This document shows positions 34,224 to 42,643 of a stretch of DNA of 64,000 bases, piece by piece. A model generated the notes under the pieces. That model was given only the letters and a program-made list of their open reading frames with translations, ran no database searches and was not told where the DNA came from. Location of the stretch: NCBI RefSeq assembly GCF_036250675.1, contig NZ_CP109592.1:2356001-2420000 (forward strand), written 5' to 3'. Positions within the stretch are counted from its first letter, which is position 1; every line of letters starts with the position of its first letter. This DNA comes from Streptomyces sp. NBC_01689 (GTDB lineage Bacteria; Actinomycetota; Actinomycetes; Streptomycetales; Streptomycetaceae). The position numbers were made by a program, and so were the translations under genes.

Positions 34224-34845
34224 ACCGGCTCCTCCCGCGCAGCTCCTCCACCAGGTGCGCGGGCGCCTTCCGCGGGGATCCCGCGTCGTAGGGCGGCTGC
34301 GGGTCGTACTCGGTCAGCAGTTGCACGGCCTGGGCGTGTTCGTCGCCCGCGATCCGCCCGAGCAGGTGGAGTCCCATGTCGATGCCGGACGAGACGCCGG
34401 CGGCCGTCACGTACTTCCCGTCGAAGACGACCCGCTCCCCGGTCGGCTCGGCGCCGAACTCCGCGAGGGTGCCGAGGGCGAGCCAGTGCGAGGTGGCCCG
34501 GCGGCCGTCGAGGAGCCCGGCCGCGGCCAGCAGCAGCGAGCCGGTGCACACGGAGGTCGTCCAGGTGCTCGTGGCGTCGGCGGCCCGCAGCCAGTCCAGG
34601 AGGACCCGGTTGTCCATCTGCGGGGTCTGCCCCGGGCCGCCGGGGACCACGACGATGTCCGGGTGCGGCACCTCGTCGAGGGAGCGGTCGGCGGTGAGCG
34701 CCAGATCGCCGGTCTCGTTGCGGACCGGGCCGGTGCGTTCGGCGACGAAGACGGTCCCGGCACCGGGCAGCCTGCCGAGGCTCTCGTAGGGGCCCACCGC
34801 GTCCAGGGCGGTGAAGCGGTCGTAGAGGACGATGGCGATCTGCAT
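34210..34845 (-). CDS. DJ-1/PfpI family protein (isonitrile hydratase-like)
   Basis: A 211-residue DJ-1/PfpI glutamine-amidotransferase-fold protein. FDGVQ-like N-terminal strand (LYDRFTALDAVGPYE), VVPGGPG elbow, and SVCTGSLLLAAAGLLDG with the nucleophile Cys near 99; GVSSGIDMGLHL is the matching family signature. The closest characterised group is isonitrile hydratase-like, but the substrate is unproven. GGGAAGGGA precedes the ATG. It lies 17 bp downstream of the GlxA-type regulator, whose own N-terminal domain is a DJ-1 paralogue, so the two form an operon in which the regulator probably controls this enzyme. Confidence 0.85.
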   Translation of the reverse strand: MQIAIVLYDRFTALDAVGPYESLGRLPGAGTVFVAERTGPVRNETGDLALTADRSLDEVPHPDIVVVPGGPGQTPQMDNRVLLDWLRAADATSTWTTSVCTGSLLLAAAGLLDGRRATSHWLALGTLAEFGAEPTGERVVFDGKYVTAAGVSSGIDMGLHLLGRIAGDEHAQAVQLLTEYDPQPPYDAGSPRKAPAHLVEELRGRSRFILR

Positions 34846-34862
34846 CGGGGTCCCTTCCCGGT

Positions 34863-35815
34863 TCAGTGCGTGGGTACGGGGTGGAAACGGCGCCGGTACT
34901 CGGCGGGGGCCGCGCCGAGCGCCCGGAGGAACGCGCGGCATGGCCTCCGGGGGTGCCGTAGCCGCAGGCGCGGGATATCTCCGTGACGCCGTCGGCGGTC
35001 TCCTCCAGGAGGCGCCGGGCGTGTTCGAGGCGGACCCGGTCGACGTACCGGCCCGGCGTGACGCCGGTCTCCGGCCGGAAGACGCGCGCGAAGTGCCGGG
35101 GCGAGAGCCGGGCGCGGGCGGCGAGCGACTCGACGGAGAGGTCCTCGCCGGGGTGTTCGGTGATCCACTGCTGGACCTCGCGCAGCGGCTCGCGTCGGGC
35201 CGTCTGCGCGGCGAGCTGGGCGCTGAACTGGGCCTGGCTGCCCGGGCGCCGCAGGAACACGACCAGATGGCGGGCGACGACGAGGGCGGCCTCGCGGCCG
35301 AGGTCCTCCTCGACGAGCGCGAGGGCGAGGTCGATGCCGGAGGTGACGCCCGCGGAGGTGGAGACCCGGCCGTCGCGTACGTAGATGGGGTCGGGGTCGG
35401 CCCGCACGGCCGGGTGGTCCCGGGCGAGCCTGTCGCAGTACGCCCAGTGGGTGGTCGCGCGCCGGCCGTCCAGCAGGCCCGCCCGGGCGAGCAGCAGCGC
35501 GCCGGTGCAGACGGAGACCAGCCGGTCGGCACGGGGACCGTGCGTCCGCAGCCAGTCGGTGAACCGGGGGTCCGGCTGCCGGGTGCCCGGCCCGCCCGGG
35601 ACGAGCAGGGTGTGCGCGGCGGGCGCCTCGGCGAGGGTGCCGTCGGGGACGAGGGTCAGACCGCTGGAGGTACGGACCGCCACCCCGTGGAGGGAGGCGG
35701 TACGGACGCGGTACGCGCCGGCACGCCAGGTCCCGGCGCCCGAGAAGACCTCCGCGGGCCCGGTGACGTCGAGGCTCTGCACCCCGTCGAAGAGGACGAC
35801 CAGAACGGTTCGCAT
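34863..35815 (-). pseudogene. GlxA-type AraC regulator with disrupted C-terminus
   Basis: A DJ-1 domain (VLFDGVQSLDVTGPAEVF, SVCTGALLLARAG) followed by a double AraC helix-turn-helix, normally about 316 residues. The frame is intact to ACGYGTP in the second HTH. There one extra base (about 34948) and a missing pair (about 34938), within roughly 15 bp, shift the frame: the rest (RAFLRALGAAPAEYRRRF, stop at 34863) is read in another frame, and the total length is not a multiple of three. As written the protein would lose its last HTH helix and run on across the DJ-1 gene. Either a young pseudogene or a GC-rich assembly error. Confidence 0.75.
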
Positions 35816-35928
35816 CTCCTCGATTCTTGGCGGTCGCCACGATGGCCGCAAGGACGGACATCCCACCTTTCCTGCCACCTCCGTGCGGGGCTCCGCGCCC
35901 ACCGGTTCCCCGCGTACCGACCAGTCGG

Positions 35929-35934
35929 TAACCT
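35929..35934 (+). promoter_or_regulatory. -10 element of a leaderless promoter (SCO6745-family gene)
   Basis: TAACCT six bases before the ATG at 35941 with no ribosome site; consistent with a leaderless transcript. Confidence 0.45.
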
Positions 35935-35940
35935 GCGGGC

Positions 35941-36807
35941 ATGACGACTCCTCTGCCCGAGCGCGCCGGACGGCGCTGCCACAACGTCCTCAATCCGCTG
36001 CACTCCACCCACTACTTCTCGCCGGACCTGGGCCGCGAGCTCGCCGCGGTCGGCATCGACGACAGCCGGGGCGCGTACTTCGCGGTGCGGGCGGCGGCCA
36101 TGGGGGCGGTGGGACCGGGCACGGTGACGGCGACGTTCTACAACTTCCGCCACGGACTCGTGGCCCGGCACGTGCCCGCGGTGTGGGAGAAGGCCTCCCC
36201 CGGGACGGTGCTGGCGGCACGCGCGCGGGCCGTCGACGCGACGCTGCGCCGGCTGCTCGGCGAGGAGACGCTCGCCTCCAAGGAGATGGCCGAGGCGGCC
36301 GAGCTGGCCCTGCGGGCGGCCGAGGCGTGCACCAGGACCGCGCGTCCGCTCTACGCCGCGCACGCGGACCTGCCCGTGCCCGACGCGCCGCACCTCGCGC
36401 TCTGGCACGCGGCCACGCTGCTGCGCGAACACCGCGGCGACGGCCACCTCGCCGTGCTGCTCGCGGCGGAACTCGACCCGGTCGAGGCGCTGGTGAGCCA
36501 CACCGCGACCGGCAAGGGGATGGCCCCGAAGTGGGCGCTGGGCACCCGCGGCTGGTCGCGGACCGACTGGGAGGCGGCGGTCGAGCGGCTGCACGGGCGC
36601 GGACTGCTCGACGCGGAGGGCGAGTTGACGCCGTCCGGTGTCGCGCTGCGCCAGGAGATCGAGGCCCGGACGGACCAGCTGGACCGCGCCCCGTACGAGC
36701 ATCTGGGCGCCGCGGGCGTGGAGCGCCTCACCGAACTGGCGAAGGGACTGCTGATGACGGCTCTCGCGGCCGGCGCGTTCCCCGAGGGCATGACCGGCAA
36801 GGGCTGA
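35941..36807 (+). CDS. SCO6745-family protein (SalK-like)
   Basis: A 288-residue, mainly helical soluble protein of the actinobacterial family I know as SCO6745, related to the SalK helix-turn-helix-like group. Hallmarks are HSTHYFS near the N-terminus, [36 protein letters not shown] in the middle and [11 protein letters not shown] with a winged-helix-like C-terminal stretch LTPSGVALR. No catalytic motif is visible. The middle block is well conserved across the family, which suggests ligand binding. Biochemical function unknown. It is divergent from the GlxA-type regulator. Confidence 0.75.
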   Translation: MTTPLPERAGRRCHNVLNPLHSTHYFSPDLGRELAAVGIDDSRGAYFAVRAAAMGAVGPGTVTATFYNFRHGLVARHVPAVWEKASPGTVLAARARAVDATLRRLLGEETLASKEMAEAAELALRAAEACTRTARPLYAAHADLPVPDAPHLALWHAATLLREHRGDGHLAVLLAAELDPVEALVSHTATGKGMAPKWALGTRGWSRTDWEAAVERLHGRGLLDAEGELTPSGVALRQEIEARTDQLDRAPYEHLGAAGVERLTELAKGLLMTALAAGAFPEGMTGKG

Positions 36808-36895
36808 CACCCCCGATCGGCGCCCTGATCCCCCGTTGTCGGTGTCACCTGCCACAATTGCCGCGCAACCTCAGTGGAGAAGGCGGTACGGGATC

Positions 36896-39289
36896 GTGAC
36901 GACACCCCTCGTAGGGTCCATCGAAAGCAGGATCGCCGAGGAGCTCGGCGTACGGGAACGGCAGGTCAGGTCCGCCGTCGACTTGCTCGACGGCGGCTCG
37001 ACGGTGCCCTTCATCGCCCGCTACCGCAAGGAAGCGACCGAGATGCTCGACGATGCGCAGCTGCGCACCCTCGAGGAGCGGCTGCGCTATCTGCGGGAGC
37101 TGGAGGACCGGCGTACGGCGATCCTCGAATCGGTGCGCGAGCAGGGCAAGCTCACCGAGGAGGTCGAGGCGCGGATCCGGGGCGCGGAGACGAAGGCGCG
37201 CCTGGAGGACATCTATCTGCCGTTCAAGCCCAAGCGGCGCACGAAGGCGCAGATCGCCCGGGAGGCGGGGCTGGAGCCGCTGGCCGAGGGCCTGCTCGGC
37301 GACCCGACGGTCGACCCGCTCGCCGCGGCGACGGCCTTCGTCGACGCCGACAAGGGCGTCGCCGACCCGCAGGCCGCGCTCGACGGCGCCCGCTCGATCC
37401 TCACCGAGCGCTTCTCGGAGGACGCCGACCTGATCGGCGAGCTGCGGGAGCGCATGTGGACGCGCGGACGTCTGGTGGCCAAGGTGCGGGCCGGCAAGGA
37501 GGAGGCGGGCGCCAAGTTCGCCGACTACTTCGACTTCGCCGAGCCCTTCAAGGAGCTGCCCTCGCACCGCGTCCTCGCCATGCTGAGGGGCGAGAAGGAG
37601 GAGGTCCTCGACCTGGTCCTGGAGCCCGAGGAGCCCGCCGAGTCCCCGTCCGCCCCTTCGTCGTACGAGGGGATGGTCGCCCACCGCTTCGGGATCGCCG
37701 ACCGCGGCCGTCCCGCCGACAAGTGGCTTCAGGACACGGTGCGCTGGGCCTGGCGGACCCGCCTGCTCGTGCACCTCGGCATCGACCTCAGGCTGCGGCT
37801 GCGCACCGCCGCGGAGGACGAGGCGGTCGACGTCTTCGCGGCGAACCTGCGTGACCTGCTGCTGGCCGCCCCGGCCGGTACCCGCGCGACGCTCGGTCTG
37901 GACCCCGGCTTCCGCACGGGCGTGAAGGTCGCCGTGGTCGACGCGACCGGCAAGGTCGTCGCCACCGACGTCATCCACCCCCACGTACCGGCGAACAGGT
38001 GGGACGAGGCCGTGGCCAAGCTCGCCCGCCTCGCCAAGGAACACGCGGTCGATCTGATCGCCATCGGCAACGGCACGGCGTCCCGCGAGACCGACAAGCT
38101 CGCCGGTGAACTCATCGCCGGCCACCCCGAGCTGCAGCTCACCAAGGTGATGGTCTCCGAGGCCGGGGCGTCGGTGTACTCCGCGTCCGCGTTCGCCTCG
38201 CAGGAGCTGCCCGACATGGACGTGTCGCTGCGTGGCGCCGTCTCCATCGCGCGCCGGCTCCAGGACCCGCTGGCCGAGCTGGTGAAGATCGACCCGAAGT
38301 CCATCGGCGTCGGGCAGTACCAGCACGACCTCTCCGAGGTGAAGCTCTCCCGCTCCCTGGACGCGGTCGTGGAGGACTGTGTGAACGGCGTGGGCGTGGA
38401 CGTGAACACGGCGTCCGCCCCGCTGCTCTCCCGGGTCTCCGGCATCACGTCGGGGCTCGCCGAGAACATCGTGGCGCACCGCGACGCCAACGGCCCCTTC
38501 CGCTCCCGTACGGCCCTGAAGAACGTGGCCCGGCTCGGCCCCAAGGCGTACGAGCAGTGCGCGGGCTTCCTCCGCATCCGCGGCGGCGACGACCCGCTGG
38601 ACGCGTCCAGCGTGCACCCCGAGGCGTACCCCGTGGTGCGCCGGATGGTGAAGTCGGCGGGCGGCGGGGTCGCGACCCTGATCGGCAACACCGGTGTGCT
38701 GCGCTCGCTCAGCCCGGCCGACTTCGTGGACGACACGTTCGGTCTGCCGACCGTCTCGGACATCCTGAAGGAGCTGGAGAAGCCCGGCCGTGACCCGCGG
38801 CCCGCGTTCAAGACGGCCACGTTCAAGGAGGGCGTCGAGAAGATCTCCGACCTGACGTCCGGGATGGTGCTCGAAGGGGTCGTCACGAACGTGGCCGCCT
38901 TCGGCGCCTTCGTCGACATCGGCGTCCACCAGGACGGTCTGGTCCACGTCTCGGCGATGTCCAGGACGTTCGTGAAGGACCCGCGGGACGTCGTGAAGCC
39001 GGGCGACATCGTCAAGGTGAAGGTGCTCGACATCGACATCCCGCGCAAGCGGATCTCGCTGACGCTGCGTCTGGACGACGAGGCCGCCCCGCAGGACCAG
39101 CAGGGCGACGGACGCCCGCAGCGCGGCGGCGGACGGCCTCCGCAGCAGCGCGGGCAGCAGCGTCAGGCGCGCGGCGGCTCGGGCGGCGGGGGCGGTGCGC
39201 GGCAGGCCTCGCCGCCGCCCGCGAACAGCGCGATGGCCGACGCGCTGCGCCGTGCGGGGCTCGTGGACCCGAAGAAGGGCAGGCGCTGA
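36896..39289 (+). CDS. tex: Tex transcription accessory protein
   Basis: A 797-residue RNA-binding protein conserved in bacteria and related to Spt6. In order: N-terminal helical domain with PFIARYRKE, YqgF-like RNase-H fold domain ([17 protein letters not shown] near 340), helix-hairpin-helix pairs ([18 protein letters not shown]), and a C-terminal S1 domain ([21 protein letters not shown]) before a Gln/Gly/Arg-rich tail of about 60 residues. The GTG at 36896 aligns with the family start. Streptomyces-type length. It functions in transcription processivity or RNA quality control; its tail is low-complexity and probably disordered. Confidence 0.95.
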   Translation: MTTPLVGSIESRIAEELGVRERQVRSAVDLLDGGSTVPFIARYRKEATEMLDDAQLRTLEERLRYLRELEDRRTAILESVREQGKLTEEVEARIRGAETKARLEDIYLPFKPKRRTKAQIAREAGLEPLAEGLLGDPTVDPLAAATAFVDADKGVADPQAALDGARSILTERFSEDADLIGELRERMWTRGRLVAKVRAGKEEAGAKFADYFDFAEPFKELPSHRVLAMLRGEKEEVLDLVLEPEEPAESPSAPSSYEGMVAHRFGIADRGRPADKWLQDTVRWAWRTRLLVHLGIDLRLRLRTAAEDEAVDVFAANLRDLLLAAPAGTRATLGLDPGFRTGVKVAVVDATGKVVATDVIHPHVPANRWDEAVAKLARLAKEHAVDLIAIGNGTASRETDKLAGELIAGHPELQLTKVMVSEAGASVYSASAFASQELPDMDVSLRGAVSIARRLQDPLAELVKIDPKSIGVGQYQHDLSEVKLSRSLDAVVEDCVNGVGVDVNTASAPLLSRVSGITSGLAENIVAHRDANGPFRSRTALKNVARLGPKAYEQCAGFLRIRGGDDPLDASSVHPEAYPVVRRMVKSAGGGVATLIGNTGVLRSLSPADFVDDTFGLPTVSDILKELEKPGRDPRPAFKTATFKEGVEKISDLTSGMVLEGVVTNVAAFGAFVDIGVHQDGLVHVSAMSRTFVKDPRDVVKPGDIVKVKVLDIDIPRKRISLTLRLDDEAAPQDQQGDGRPQRGGGRPPQQRGQQRQARGGSGGGGGARQASPPPANSAMADALRRAGLVDPKKGRR

Positions 39290-39344
39290 CCCCGGAGCGG
39301 CAGGGCTGAACCACCGGGGAGCAGTGCGGTGGGACCGTCACCGC

Positions 39345-39382
39345 GTACGTGCCCGCGTCCCGTTCGGGGCGCGGGCACGTAC
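39345..39382 (+). terminator. Hairpin terminator of tex
   Basis: An 18-bp stem with one G-U wobble (39345-39362 with 39365-39382) and a minimal 2-nt loop, 55 bp after the tex stop. Its right arm forms part of the first units of the adjacent 22-bp tandem repeat. Confidence 0.75.
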
Positions 39383-39529
39383 CGGTTCGTTGCGCGGCAC
39401 GACCCGTCCGTGGCACGGGCACGACCCGTCCGGAGCGCGGGCGCGACCCGTCCGTAGCACGGACACGACCCGTCCGGAGCGCGGGCGCGACTCGTCCGAG
39501 ATGCGGGCACGGCCCGTTCGGGAGTGACC
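39354..39529. repeat. 22-bp imperfect tandem repeat, about 8 copies
   Basis: Consensus cacgacccgtccggagcgcggg recurs with an exact 22-bp period from 39354 to 39529; the outer copies are more degenerate. It is non-coding, lies between convergent tex and the ABC-F gene, and overlaps the tex terminator. There are no unique spacers, so it is not a CRISPR array. Confidence 0.85.
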
Positions 39530-39714
39530 GTACGGCCGGTTCACGGGTCGTCACCGGCAGGGTGCCGTCGGCGGGTTGTCCGGGAGCGGGGTGCCGGGCC
39601 TCCCGGATCGCGTCCGCGCGCCCGCACGGCGTGCGCGGCGCGGACCGCGTGCGCGGCGCGGACGGGGGTGCGGCGAGGGCTGTCGCGAGGAAGCGCGGTG
39701 TCCGGGCGGGCCGG

Positions 39715-41355
39715 TCAGCGCTCCGTCACCTTGCCCGCGGCCACCTCCAGACGGCGCGTGGTGCGGACGGCGTCGAGCATGCGGCGGTCGTGGGTCACCA
39801 GCAGCAGCGTGCCCTCATAGCTGTCGAGGGCCGACTCCAGCTGCTCGATCGCGGGCAGGTCGAGGTGGTTGGTCGGCTCGTCGAGGACGAGGAGGTTGAC
39901 CCCGCGCCCCTGGAGCAGGGCCAGTGCCGAACGGGTGCGCTCACCCGGGGAGAGGGTCGCGGCCGGACGCAGCACATGGTCCGCCTTCAGCCCGAACTTG
40001 GCGAGCAGCGTGCGGACTTCGGCCGGCTCGGTGTCGGGAACGGCCGCGCAGAACGCGTCCAGCAGGGACTCGGGGCCGTGGAAGAGCTTCCGGGCCTGGT
40101 CGACCTCGCCGACGACGACACCGGACCCGAGGACGGCGTGCCCGGCGTCCAGCGGGACGCGGCCGAGCAGGGCTCCCAGGAGGGTCGACTTGCCCGCGCC
40201 GTTGGCGCCCGTGACGGCCACCCGGTCCGCCCAGTCGATCTGGAGCGTGGCGGGCCCGAAGGTGAAGTCGCCGCGATGCACCTCGGCGTCGCGCAGGGTG
40301 GCGACCACGGCTCCGGAGCGCGGCGCAGCCGCGATCTCCATGCGCAGTTCCCACTCCTTGCGCGGCTCGTCGACGACGTCGAGCCGTTCGATCATGCGCT
40401 GTGTCTGGCGGGCCTTCGCGGCCTGCTTCTCACTGGCCTCGCTGCGGAACTTGCGGCCGATCTTGTCATTGTCGTTGTTCGCCTTGCGCCGGGCGTTCTT
40501 CACGCCCTTGTCCATCCAGGACCGCTGCATCTGGGCGCGTCCTTCGAGGGCGGACCGCTTGTCCGCGTACTCGTCGTAGTCCTCGCGGGCGTGCCGACGG
40601 GCGGTGTCCCGCTCCTCCAGATACGCCTCGTAGCCGCCTCCGTACAGCGTGATCTGCTGCTGCGCGAGGTCGAGTTCGAGCACCTTGGTGACCGTGCGGG
40701 TGAGGAACTCGCGGTCGTGGCTGACGACGACGGTGCCCGCGCGCAGGCCGGAGACGAACCGTTCGAGCCGCTCCAGGCCGTCCAGGTCGAGGTCGTTGGT
40801 GGGCTCGTCGAGCAGAAAGACGTCGTAACGGGAGAGCAGCAGCGAGGCCAGGCCCGCGCGGGCGGCCTGGCCGCCGGACAGGGCCGTCATGGGCTGGTCC
40901 AGGTCGACCGCCAGTCCGAGGGAGTCGGCGATCTCCTCCGCCCGCTCGTCGAGGTCGGCACCGCCGAGGCCGAGCCAGCGCTCCAGGCTCTCGGCGTAGG
41001 CGTCGTCCGCGCCCGGAGCGCCGTCGACGAGTCCCTGGGTCGCCTCGTCCATCACTCGCTGGGCGTCGGCCACACCGGTGCGGCGCGCGAGGAAGGCCCG
41101 TACGGTCTCGCCGTCCCGGCGCTCCGGTTCCTGCGGGAGGTGTCCGACCGCGGCGGACGGCGGGGAGAGCCGCAGCTCTCCCTGCTCGGGGGTGAGCAGC
41201 CCGGCGAGCAGCCGCAGCAGTGTGGACTTGCCCGCGCCGTTGGCACCGACGAGCCCGATCACGTCGCCGGGCGCGACGACGAGGTCGAGCCCGGTGAAGA
41301 GCGAGCGGTCGCCGTGTCCGGCGGCGAGGTTCTTGGCGACGAGGGTGGCAGTCAT
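39715..41355 (-). CDS. ABC-F family ATPase
   Basis: A 546-residue protein with two ABC ATPase domains and no membrane segment. Walker A motifs are GANGAGKS (about 36 and 360), signatures are LSGGQ and LSPGE, and both Walker B sequences read LLDEPTN/VLDEPTN. The inter-domain linker (about 245-320) is charged and helical with RKANNDNDK, the ribosome-contacting P-site motif region. ABC-F proteins act on the ribosome as translation factors or antibiotic protectors; streptomycetes have several of each. Which group this is cannot be decided. TAGGAT ten bases before the ATG suggests a near-leaderless message. Confidence 0.9.
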   Translation of the reverse strand: MTATLVAKNLAAGHGDRSLFTGLDLVVAPGDVIGLVGANGAGKSTLLRLLAGLLTPEQGELRLSPPSAAVGHLPQEPERRDGETVRAFLARRTGVADAQRVMDEATQGLVDGAPGADDAYAESLERWLGLGGADLDERAEEIADSLGLAVDLDQPMTALSGGQAARAGLASLLLSRYDVFLLDEPTNDLDLDGLERLERFVSGLRAGTVVVSHDREFLTRTVTKVLELDLAQQQITLYGGGYEAYLEERDTARRHAREDYDEYADKRSALEGRAQMQRSWMDKGVKNARRKANNDNDKIGRKFRSEASEKQAAKARQTQRMIERLDVVDEPRKEWELRMEIAAAPRSGAVVATLRDAEVHRGDFTFGPATLQIDWADRVAVTGANGAGKSTLLGALLGRVPLDAGHAVLGSGVVVGEVDQARKLFHGPESLLDAFCAAVPDTEPAEVRTLLAKFGLKADHVLRPAATLSPGERTRSALALLQGRGVNLLVLDEPTNHLDLPAIEQLESALDSYEGTLLLVTHDRRMLDAVRTTRRLEVAAGKVTER

Positions 41356-41586
41356 CAGGACGCCGATCCTAACGGCCCGGCCGACCGTCCGAGGACCCCG
41401 GATTCCCGGCGCCGCGGACCCGTGGGCGGGTCCTGCCCCGGGTCCGCCCGCGACCGAGCCACACACCGACCGAGCCACACACCGACCGGGCCGCACGACG
41501 ACCAGGCCGCGTGTCCGCCGAGCCGTACGTCCGCCCGGCCCGAGCCGTACGTCCGCAGGGGGTGAGCGCGGCGGGGGCTGGTGCGC

Positions 41587-41592
41587 TAGCGT
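41587..41592 (+). promoter_or_regulatory. -10 element of a leaderless promoter (DAO gene)
   Basis: TAGCGT eight bases before the GTG at 41601 with no ribosome site; consistent with a leaderless transcript. Confidence 0.5.
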
Positions 41593-41600
41593 CCCGAGGC

Positions 41601-42572
41601 GTGGAGAACGCTCGGGGCGACGACGTGATCGTGGTGGGCAGCGGTGTCATCGGGCTGACGACGGCCGTCGTCCTGGCCGAGCGCGGCCTGCGGGTGCGGG
41701 TGTGGACGCGGGAGCCCGCCGAGCGGGCCACCTCCGCGGTGGCCGGCGCGTTGTGGTGGCCGTACCGCATCGAGCCCGAGGAGCTCGTCGGCGCATGGGC
41801 GCTCGCGTCGCTCTCCGTGTACGAGGAGCTGGCCGCGCGACCGGACATCACGGGCGTGCGCATGGCCGACGGCGTCCTGGCCGGGGCCCGGCTGGACGGT
41901 CAGGCCCCTTGGGCCGCCCGGGTACCGGGGCTGCGCGCGGCCACGGCCGAGGAGTACGCGGGGGTCGGGCTGCGCGCGCGACTGCCGCTGATCGACATGC
42001 CGGTGTATCTGCGCCGGCTGTGCGAGAGGCTCACCGCAGCCGGCGGAACCGTCGAGATCCGGACGGTGACCGACCTCGCCCGGGTGCCGGCGCCGGTCGT
42101 CGTCAACTGCACGGGGCTGGGGGCACGGACGCTGGTCCCGGACCCGGCCGTCCGGCCCGTGCGGGGACAGCTCGTGATCACGGAGAACCCGGGGCTCGAC
42201 TCCTGGATCGTCGCCACCGACGACGTCACCGGGACGAGTACGTACGTCTTCCCGCAGCCGGACCGGCTGGTGCTCGGCGGGACCGGCGACGAGGACGACT
42301 GGTCGCTCACCCCCGACCCTGCGGTGGCCGCGGCCATCATCGAGCGGTGCGGCGCCCTGCGCCCGGAGATCGCGGGGGCGCGCGTCCTCGGTCATCTGGT
42401 GGGGCTGCGGCCGGCGCGCGCCTCCGTGCGACTGGAACGCGAGGTACGGGCAGACGGGCCGGTCGTGGTGCATCACTACGGCCACGGCGGCGCGGGCGTC
42501 ACCGTGGCCTGGGGATGCGCCCTGGAGGCTGCCGCGCTCGTCACGGACGGGGATCGGGTCACGACGCCCTGA
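41601..42572 (+). CDS. FAD-dependent D-amino-acid oxidase family protein
   Basis: A 323-residue DAO-fold flavoenzyme. VIVVGSGVIGLTTAVVLAERG (9-29) is the Rossmann FAD site; VVNCTGLGARTLVPD and VRPVRGQLV are the DAAO signature blocks, and HHYGHGGAGVTVAWGCA is the C-terminal FAD motif of true D-amino-acid oxidases (HxYGHGGxG). It therefore looks like a bacterial DAAO converting D-amino acids to 2-oxo acids with H2O2, more than like glycine oxidase ThiO. Peroxisomal targeting is irrelevant here. It starts at a leaderless-type GTG and ends at a shared bidirectional terminator. Confidence 0.88.
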   Translation: MENARGDDVIVVGSGVIGLTTAVVLAERGLRVRVWTREPAERATSAVAGALWWPYRIEPEELVGAWALASLSVYEELAARPDITGVRMADGVLAGARLDGQAPWAARVPGLRAATAEEYAGVGLRARLPLIDMPVYLRRLCERLTAAGGTVEIRTVTDLARVPAPVVVNCTGLGARTLVPDPAVRPVRGQLVITENPGLDSWIVATDDVTGTSTYVFPQPDRLVLGGTGDEDDWSLTPDPAVAAAIIERCGALRPEIAGARVLGHLVGLRPARASVRLEREVRADGPVVVHHYGHGGAGVTVAWGCALEAAALVTDGDRVTTP

Positions 42573-42587
42573 ACCGCCCGGGATACG

Positions 42588-42626
42588 ACCGGGGCCGTAC
42601 CGGTGAGTGACCGGTACGGCCCCGGT
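42588..42626. terminator. Bidirectional hairpin terminator
   Basis: Perfect 17-bp stem, accggggccgtaccggt with its complement, and a 5-nt loop, between the convergent DAO gene (stop 42572) and the Xaa-Pro peptidase gene (stop 42644). It probably serves both. Confidence 0.9.
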
Positions 42627-42643
42627 CCGGGTCCGGGGTGCCG

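Noticed and set aside
39354..39529. Possible CRISPR array
   Set aside because: The 22-bp units are contiguous with no unique spacers, and no cas gene is present in the window.
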